A program made the translations under genes and the position numbers. Of a stretch of DNA of 64,000 nt, positions 1 to 9,100 are shown in pieces; position 1 is the first letter of the stretch; each line of letters starts with the position of its first letter. Origin of the DNA: an uncultured Bacteroidota bacterium (lineage in GTDB: Bacteria > Bacteroidota > Bacteroidia > NS11-12g > UBA9320). The stretch is taken from contig CAKZLB010000074.1 in NCBI GenBank assembly GCA_937124965.1, positions 82,585 to 146,584 on the forward strand, given 5' to 3'. The notes under the pieces were generated by a model. That model worked only from the letters and a program-made list of their open reading frames with translations, was not told the DNA's origin and searched no databases.

Positions 1-1
1 C

Positions 2-36
2 ATTAATAGGCCAATCGCGTTTGAGTCTGAAATCAT
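2..36 (-). pseudogene. Fragment of a beta-propeller lipoprotein paralogue
   Basis: Read on the minus strand this stretch encodes DFRLKRDWPIN, matching the DFRLKRDWPSN segment of the lipoprotein at 12072-13157. DNA matches for about 35 bases with two or three differences. Upstream in the same frame a TGA follows after two codons, so no open gene extends into the window from this match. I read it as the end of a decayed or truncated duplicate; what lies left of the window is unknown. Confidence 0.5.
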
Positions 37-133
37 GTTTTCAGACATCACCAGAATAAAGAGGTTCATGTGTTATTGGGATTTTTTTTAGAGTTTAATA
101 ACTTTGACCAAACTGAAACTAAAATCTAATAGT

Positions 134-3100
134 ATGAATTCTAGGTGGATGATTTGGTGTACCCTTGTGGCACTCCTATTTACATCGCAGAAAATTAAAG
201 CAATCACGCCAAATGACAGTTGTTCCAATGCTATTGTCATTAAACTAAATAACCGTGATTTAGGCATAGGCACCTTTTTAAGTGATACCATAGATATTGA
301 TAGCGCTACTATTGAGAGTGGAGAATATTTTGCTAATTCACTATCATCTGCGGGACTTGACGACAAATCAATATGGTACAAGTTTTATGTTCCTGTTCGT
401 CGGGGTGTAAATGTCAAGCTTTCTCAGGTAGGTAGTTCAATAGGAACCTATGATTGTGGATTTACGACTTATTATAGTGAATCTTGTTTACCTGGTACGT
501 CGGAAGCTTCCAAATCACGGATTAGTGCTCTAAACCAGTTTGGTAACTCGTACTATCCTTGTTTGGACCCAGGATGGTACATGATTCAAGTGTCGACCAA
601 ATCATCGGTTAACGGAAAAGTATTTGTGGAAATCACAACATCGTATCCCTATCAAAATTCGAGTGTGTCTAACGCTAAGTATGATGTCCCATCAAATGCA
701 TATTATTTTGGTAATACTGTAATTGGAGCTAAGGGATCACAAACCAAATTTGTAAAAACTGATTACGGCTGTTATACAATCGATGATTCATCTGAATATT
801 GTTCTGACTCGAAACTAGGTAAAGACTCATTAAAATATTCACAAAGTGGATGGTATGTTTTTAACGCAAAAAACAAGGCGGATAATTCACAAATAAAAAT
901 ATCCAATCTCGATTGCAAGTATTATGATATTGACACCTTCGTTTATCGGTTGTTTAAAGGGGATTGCAGGAGCTCAGTGTCATCTCTTCAACAGATAGAA
1001 GAAAAAGTTGTAAACTGGAAAGATGATGCTTGCGATGCTTCCTGTGATGAGATCGTTTTTGATTATACATGTCAATTTGATTCTGGAGTGTATTATACGA
1101 TTCAACTCATTTTCAAAGAAGATGTACAGGACGAAATACTTGTGCGATTATCCGATCAAACGGGTAACTACACGAAGCAAAATGGTCAACCAATGAGCAG
1201 TTCATCAGCAAACCTTGGGGTCTTAAATTCCAATTCTAACTCAAACTTTAGTTTTACCTGTGATCATGTTATTTCTAACAATGCTTGTGGAACGGTAAAC
1301 AATTCGTCAATCTCAATCGGAAATTACAACTACAATTTAGCACAATGGTATCATTTTGAACTAAAGCAAACTTCAAACGTAGCTGTTGCGGCTAGAAGTT
1401 TAACCGGTGGTTCAACAAAGGAGCTCAGTTTGTTGGCGCTTCGCATTTTTGCAGACACCATTACTTCAAATTGTTCGGACATTTCAGAAAACAATTTGAT
1501 TTACTCTGGATCGGCGTCAGCAAGTTTGACGTGTCTTCCACCAGGTAACTATGCGATTCAAGTATTAGGTTCAGATACTATTCCAAAGTTATATGAGTGT
1601 CATGGAAGTGCGACCATCGGGGGAGACTTTCGGCTTCAAGTAAATCCGTCTCCTATGCCTGATCGCAGTCATTTTTCACTTTATACTGCAGATGGAGCTG
1701 ACTCAGTTAATCACTTAGACCCTTTACCAAATTATTCTCAAATTACTGCTAGTGCGGATACGGTTGCTTGCTCAAATACAATTTTACCCGGTCAAAGCTG
1801 CGATAGCTCTTATAAAAAGGCGATATATCGTGTTTTTACCATTGGAGATTCAGATAATAATGGAACCGTAGATAGTGGAATGATTAGCTATAGTTATCGC
1901 AGCTCAAACCTAAATCGATTTTATAAGGGGAACGTTTTTGGTCTTCGCAGTTCACAATCTATTCAAAGCTACCCAGATACCTTGGCCGGGTTGAAATCAT
2001 ATACCGACTGTATTACTAGTACAACTGGCACAATGGATGTTTGTCTAGAACCTGGAACTTACACGCATGTTGCGTTCTTCGACCAGTCCGACGTCGGAAG
2101 TGTTAGTGAGCCAAGAATGACGTTTTATCATCATCAAACTCGTTTTTCAGATCCTGCTAGTGCAGAATTTTTAGATAGCCTTTCAAGCATTGATTATGTC
2201 GCGGGCGCATACGATACTTTCTCATGTTCCGAAAACCCAACAACAATTGACGGGTATTATTGCGGAAAACGAAATACCTTCCATGTTTTCTATGTTGATT
2301 CTCCATGTGTTGTTACACTGACTGGCGGGCATTGGTATTCATTGTTTAGCGGAGATGTACGACAAGGTATTTCAGGTCTTAAACTTTTTGATGATGGACA
2401 GGACTGGAGCGGTATATACAATTCCAAAACAAGTGAAGATTGTTATCCACTTACGCCAGGATATTATACGGTAGTGGTATCGAATAACACCAATATTGAT
2501 TATACTTCGAACAGAAATAATTCAAACTCCTCCGGCCTTTACACCTCAAGACATCGAGTTATTGTTACCACACGTAAAAGTACTGCCAACATTAACAATT
2601 ACAATCGTCCTTGGCGCGCTGCTAATTTGGATACATTGATTAACGGTTCTAAGCCACTAGATTATGCTTCCGATTATGGAAACAATGGGATGCAACTAAC
2701 ACTTGCTAAATTTAACCTGCCCACAGTTATCATCGACTGTGACCCAGATAGCTCTATCGGACATTTTCCCGATTCATTAAAGTGCAACCCACTTGCAACC
2801 GACTTTGTCTATTACACCTTCAATTTAGAACATAATGCTTATGTGAAACTTGTCAGTGACTTCAATTTCCAAGTTAGAGATGGAGGTGAGTGGAATGTTC
2901 AACTCTACCCATTTGACATAAAACAAAACCCAAACATACTTTATGGGTCAAACCCACCACCTATTCAGGACTGTAATTATAATCCGAATTTCGTTGAATT
3001 TTGCTACCTGCCCGCTGGTTCATATACCATTGTGTACATGTGCAAACGTACAACTGGTCGGGCAACAAGCATTAAGCCACAACTTTATATAGACCGAGTT

Positions 3101-6100
3101 TTTAGGTCACGTTTTGATCACGCCAAAAATGCCTATGATTTTGGTGCAATCCCTGGAGATAATCAGTATCACGATGGTGCAGTGAATGATGTTCACCCTT
3201 CAGATACAACGCTTCCACCTAGCCATGATTATTTTACATGTCGAACGGGTGCTGCTTTATCGGATCCGAATAAAAATAGTTGTTCTTTAAACAATACAAC
3301 AAACCCACTGATTTATTCAGGAGGGGATTCTGCTGTTATTTATCCTTATGATTCTGCCATGATCAGTCGACCTTCAGGAAGTAAATACGACCCATGGAAA
3401 TCGAGTCGTAGAAACCTGTGGTATTCTTTCGTTATTAATGGCAAGGGAACTGCATACCTTCAATTGAATGGGCTCACTTCATCTGCTGCAGGGATACAAT
3501 CATCCGTTTCAAATAATTTTTGCTTTTCCGTATTTAAATCAGATGCCTCGGGAAGTCAAACTCTCGCGCAATTATATGCTAACGGAGCGTTGGATTCTAC
3601 ACAAACGGACGGACTGGAAGAAGTGAATTTGACTGATTACGGATCAAGCGGCCTCATTAAATATTTTTCGCTTGAATCATGTGAACGAGCTGTTCCAACA
3701 AGATACTATGTGTTGGTTGACGTCGACGATTACTTTAAATCATCCATGGTAAACTCAAACGTTTGGATGGAAATTAAATACGACTCGGTTGATTTAGACG
3801 ATACTAGATACGACTATTATTCCAGCGCCAACACGATTAATGGTTTCAATGATCAAAATAGTTTGCTTAACGCAAGTTTTGAGGATAATGATTTCTGGAC
3901 CACTTCCAATGGTAATTGGGAACTGCGTTCAAGTTCTATTACTGGAATATCGGGTCGCGTGTTATATGCATATTCCTCTGGACTAGGTTCAGGACCGTTC
4001 AGTATTTACCAAACCGTAGATCTTGGGTCAGCAGCTTCGGTTTCAGGAAGTGCTTCCATCAGCGGTCATTTTTCAGGGTCAATACAAACGGGTAATGAGA
4101 GCACACCCGACGAAGGGCGATATAGACTTGTATTCTATAATAATACGAATCAACCTATTGATTCAATTATTTCAACATGGCAAAGTTCTACAACTTGGAT
4201 GAGCCTGGATAGTTCATTTATTATTCCATCCGGAGCCGTCCGTATGAACGTATTCTTGGAAGCTAAAAACAATGGAGCAAATAGCCGAGCAAATGTCTAT
4301 TTTGACGAATGGAAGTTCAGACTAATAAGTTCAAAACCTGAAATATCTTCTGAGTTGAGCCATGACTTTCTTTATCGTGGGGACTCAACTGTTTTTGCGG
4401 GATCAACCCACGATCTTACAGACTCATATCACGGGTACTATTCAACAAACAATTGTTTTTCTGAAGCGGCATCGGTCTGGTACAAAACCACAATACATAA
4501 TTCGGGATACTTGCACTATAACATGAAAAGATCCTATTTGAGTAATGGAACACTAAAAGAAGAAGTAGTCAACAGCGTCGATCGAATTCGTGTTTATGAG
4601 TCAATTGTTGATGGTGACTCACTGAGTGGATTGACGTATCGAGACCCTGGAAATCAGACCTCAGGCAAGTACCGCGATGAGATGGGGGGTAACGCTAAAA
4701 GAATTTGTGTAAATCCGGGCACCTATTACATTCAACTAAATAAATGTAAATATGGAGATTGCTCGGATGTGGTCTTCCCACAAATCGTTTTTGAAAAACA
4801 ATCGGGTGATATGTGTGGTGACGCAGCTGATATCATTCTGGACACATTTGAAACGCAGTCGGCAGAGTTGGCAATAGATTGTCACTCAATGGGTGAATCC
4901 TTCGGCGAAGATGGAACGGATTTAGCCTGTTTGTCTGGACCATACGGTTACAAGTCAACATGGTTTTCTGTGACTTACGAAGACACAGCAAAGGCTGACA
5001 TCGAATTCACACTTACCGAAAATACCACGGCAAGTTCTGACCAAATTCAACTAAGAGCCTTTTATGGGGATTGTAATTCCCTAACCCCAGTTACATGTAA
5101 CAGTGACGCGCTCACAACTTTCGAATTGGAATGTGTGCGAAATGGAACATATACTATACAGGTGGTAACTCCTGAAAGTGCGATAGGGGAAATTAAGTTA
5201 CAAGCACAATCGGTTGCCAATACGAACTCCTCTTGCATACCTCAAGACCCAAATCGTGTCATTGCCAATTTTGACTATCAGATTTCATGTCCGGAAAACT
5301 CCATTGAATTTTTAAATCGATCATCAAGAGGAGACTCCATTGAATACACCTGGTACTTCGGTCGTACACAAGATAGTAGCCAAATGGTAAACCCATTCTA
5401 CACCTTTCCTGAATTGGACAGTGCTGCGCATTATACCGTAACATTAGTAGCTGAAAATATTCAACATAATACGGCCGATACAGTTGTTAAAACGGTTCTA
5501 GTGCCTCGTGGAAACCGTTCTGTTATTTTAACCAATGATACGCTACTTTGTGAGGGAGATAGCGTTTTACTTACGGGTAGGTTAAATTACGGTACGGGTA
5601 TCTGGAGAAATGGATCAACGGACTCGCAACAATATGCAACGCGAACTGGATTGTATGTTTATAGGGTGTTTAACCCTGGTTCTTACCTAAGGAACGGAAG
5701 TTTTGAAGTTCAACCCTCATCATCAAATGGTTGGACAATTAACTCGGGGAATTGGAGAAATAGCAACAATGCTGGCTATGAACCTCAGGACTCTCAATAC
5801 GTTACATATGCACAGCATTCGTCTAATGCCGCTTCGTTACTTGAGATGTATCAAGATCTTGATCTTTCTTCATATTCCTCACAAGTTGATTCACTACAAA
5901 TGGTTATCTCAATTTCAGGACTGATAAGAGGATATGAGGATTATGCTGATGGTGGAAGTTTTGTTTTGGAGTTTCTGAATTCATCTGGTGGTAAAATCGA
6001 TGATTATTCCTCAAGGAATCACCAAGGTGACTTCTGGCAGTTTTACGAAACCAGACAACTAGTCCCATCGGGCACAAGGAAACTGCGACTTAAACTAATA

Positions 6101-9100
6101 TCAGAGAAGAATAATACCACTTCAAGAACGAGCTATGTGTTTTTTGATGGATTTAAAATCGAGCTACAATCCGGTTGTCCTACAGCAGATTCAGTTAATG
6201 TTCACATTTTTAAAAACCCAGATGTTAGCTTGCCAGAAGAATCTATTTTTTGTAAAAATGACTCCATTGAACTTAAGCCAACAATCAGTTACGATGTACC
6301 ATATTTAGTGAATGACTCAACGGAGGTTTCGACTACTGGCACATTGACTGGTGATGCTGTGGAGTCTATGTTTAATTACATTTCACTTGCCGAAGACGAT
6401 GGAGATAGAGGTTATATCGATTGGGAAGACACGTCTAACCTAACTTCAAGCGACACGATTTTTGCGTCTTTTGATTATTATTTGTCTGGGAACGATAATG
6501 ACTATTTATGGTTGTATGCTTTTAATACGTCAAGACCAGTGGCTTACGCGTCACGAACTAACGGCACAACGCTTACTATTCAACAAGGTTTCCGTGACCA
6601 AATTACATTATATCAAAATGGGTATTATCGCTATCGGTCTTATCCAGGGTTTTCACTTCCGAAAGGGCAATGGGTTAATATTCGCTGTGAATATATAAAT
6701 GGCAAACTCTATCTGTACTTTGACGATAAACTGGTTTTTGATTATTCAATCAGTGTTGCAGCCAACAAAGGAAGTATGTTCGGAATATCTGCTTTTAGCG
6801 ACGGAGCATCTTATCGAATAAAAAATGTAATGATATCTAACCACAACCCCCAGTTGCTAATTGAGCCTGATTTATCCACCTTGGATCATTCATTCAGCTG
6901 GTCAGACGGGGATACTAGTCTAAATCGTTTTGTTTCTGATAGTATAATGTTGTCTTTCTCTGTTACAAATGAATTCGGTTGTAAGAGTAATTTGGATACA
7001 ACTCTTGTAGACACCAAATATCAATATACGGATCTAATTTCAGACGATGTGGTAGGAGTTTGCGACCAGCTAGACACCTTTCAGTTAGATCCACCAATTT
7101 CCAATGGTAAGTATGTCGGGAATAACGCCGTTCTTTCGGATGGTTCTATCGTAGTAGGTGTGTCTCCTTACACGAAGCAGGAAGTGTACTTTGAAGCAAC
7201 AGATACTTTTGGTTGTCTTTTTCGAGATACCGCATTTTATAGGTTGGATACCATTCCTAAACTGTCGATTTATTCCACGAACAATTTATGTTTTAATAGC
7301 GACACGATTCATGTCTCATCAAATTATACGGATGGCTTTTTCTTTGGTGGAAATTATATTGATTCTGCAGGAGTCTTCAATCCAACGCAAACGGATTCTC
7401 TGAGTAATAAGGTATATTTTACCAATAACGATTCTATTTGTTCAGCAACGGACTCAATGAATGTCATCGTTTATCAGCCTGAAGGTTTCCAAATGCCAAA
7501 TTACAATGACATATGTCTAAACGCTGGTACTACTACCTTAAGTAAACCGACGGCAAATGGACATTTCTATGGAACAGCTTCGTATATAGACTCAGCAGCT
7601 TCGTTTGATCCGTTAACTGCTGGAATTGGAAATCATAAAATTTATTATGTCAACCATGATACAAATGGTTGTTTCAATACGGATTCTACTACAATCACCG
7701 TTCTTTCTCTACCAGATGCATCAATAAAATCCGCTGGTCCGTTTTGTGAAAATAGCGGTTTACAACAGCTCAGTGGTTTGAATAATACGGGTGTGTTTAC
7801 AGCAACTTCTTATTTGAATAAGAATGGAGAATTTAGTCCAGCAAATGCTGGAGCAGGAAGCTTTAAGATTTTCCATTCTTATACAGATACAAATGGTTGT
7901 ACTTCTTTAGATTCTGCAATTATTGATGTGGATACCATTCCAGTCGTAACACTAACTAATCCCGGAGCAATTTGTCAGAATGGGTCTAGTTTTACCATAC
8001 AAACTGGAACAAATAATTCAGGTACATTTAGTTCAAAAGGGTATTTGACTACAGGAGGAGTATTCTCACCGTCGAATGCCTCGGTTGGATTGAACAATGT
8101 TGTGTATTCATTTACCGATGGAAAAGGTTGTACTGCTGGAGATTCTATTTTGGTTCGTGTAGATTCTATTCCAAATGCTTCCATTACTGCAGCTGGACCT
8201 TTTTGTCAAAATGATGGTTCAAATCGACTTATTCCCGCCGTTAATTCTGGGGGGTACTTTTTCTCCAACGTATCCATCGATTCAAACGGTCGATTTACAA
8301 CCGATTCGTTAAACGTGGGATCCAACCAGTTCTACTATTCGTTTACAGATGGTAACGGCTGTAGGAATGTCGACTCCATTTTGGTGCAAATAGATAGTAT
8401 CCCTGATGCATCAATCATAAATCCTGGATCGTTTTGTATGGAAGATGACACAGTTACGCTCAGAGGTGCTGTCAATACAGGGACGTTTGTCGCAACAAGT
8501 TACCTTTCAGTATCAGGTTTATTTAATCCAGACACAGCTGGTGTAGGAAGACACATAATTTATCATACAAGAACCGATGGAAATAGCTGCACAAATACGG
8601 ATTCATTGGAGTTAGTTGTGAATGGTTTGCCAGATGCTTCCATTAAAGCGGCTGGCCCATTTTGTGCAAATGAAGGAGCAAAAAAGCTAGTAGGAAATGT
8701 GAATACGGGCGGTTCCTTTACTTCGACTAATTATTTAGATTCCAATGGAAACTTTTACCCACAAAAGTCGGGTAGTGGGTCATTTACGGTGTATTATACC
8801 TTTATGGATACAACGCGTTGTTTTAATACCGATTCAACAACAATAACCATTGACTCCATTCCAGACGCTTCAATAGTTCCATCAGGACCATTTTGTCAGA
8901 ATGCTAATGCTGTAAAGATTTTACCGAAAATTAATTCAGGTGGTTTTTTCTCCAAAACAAAATATATCGATTCTGTTGGGATTTTTAAACCAGACTCAAC
9001 GCAAGTTGGAGCAAACAAAGTTTTCTATCATTTTACCGATGGAAAAGGGTGTTCAAATACAGATTCAATAAAGGTAATTATTGACAGTATTCCTGATGCA

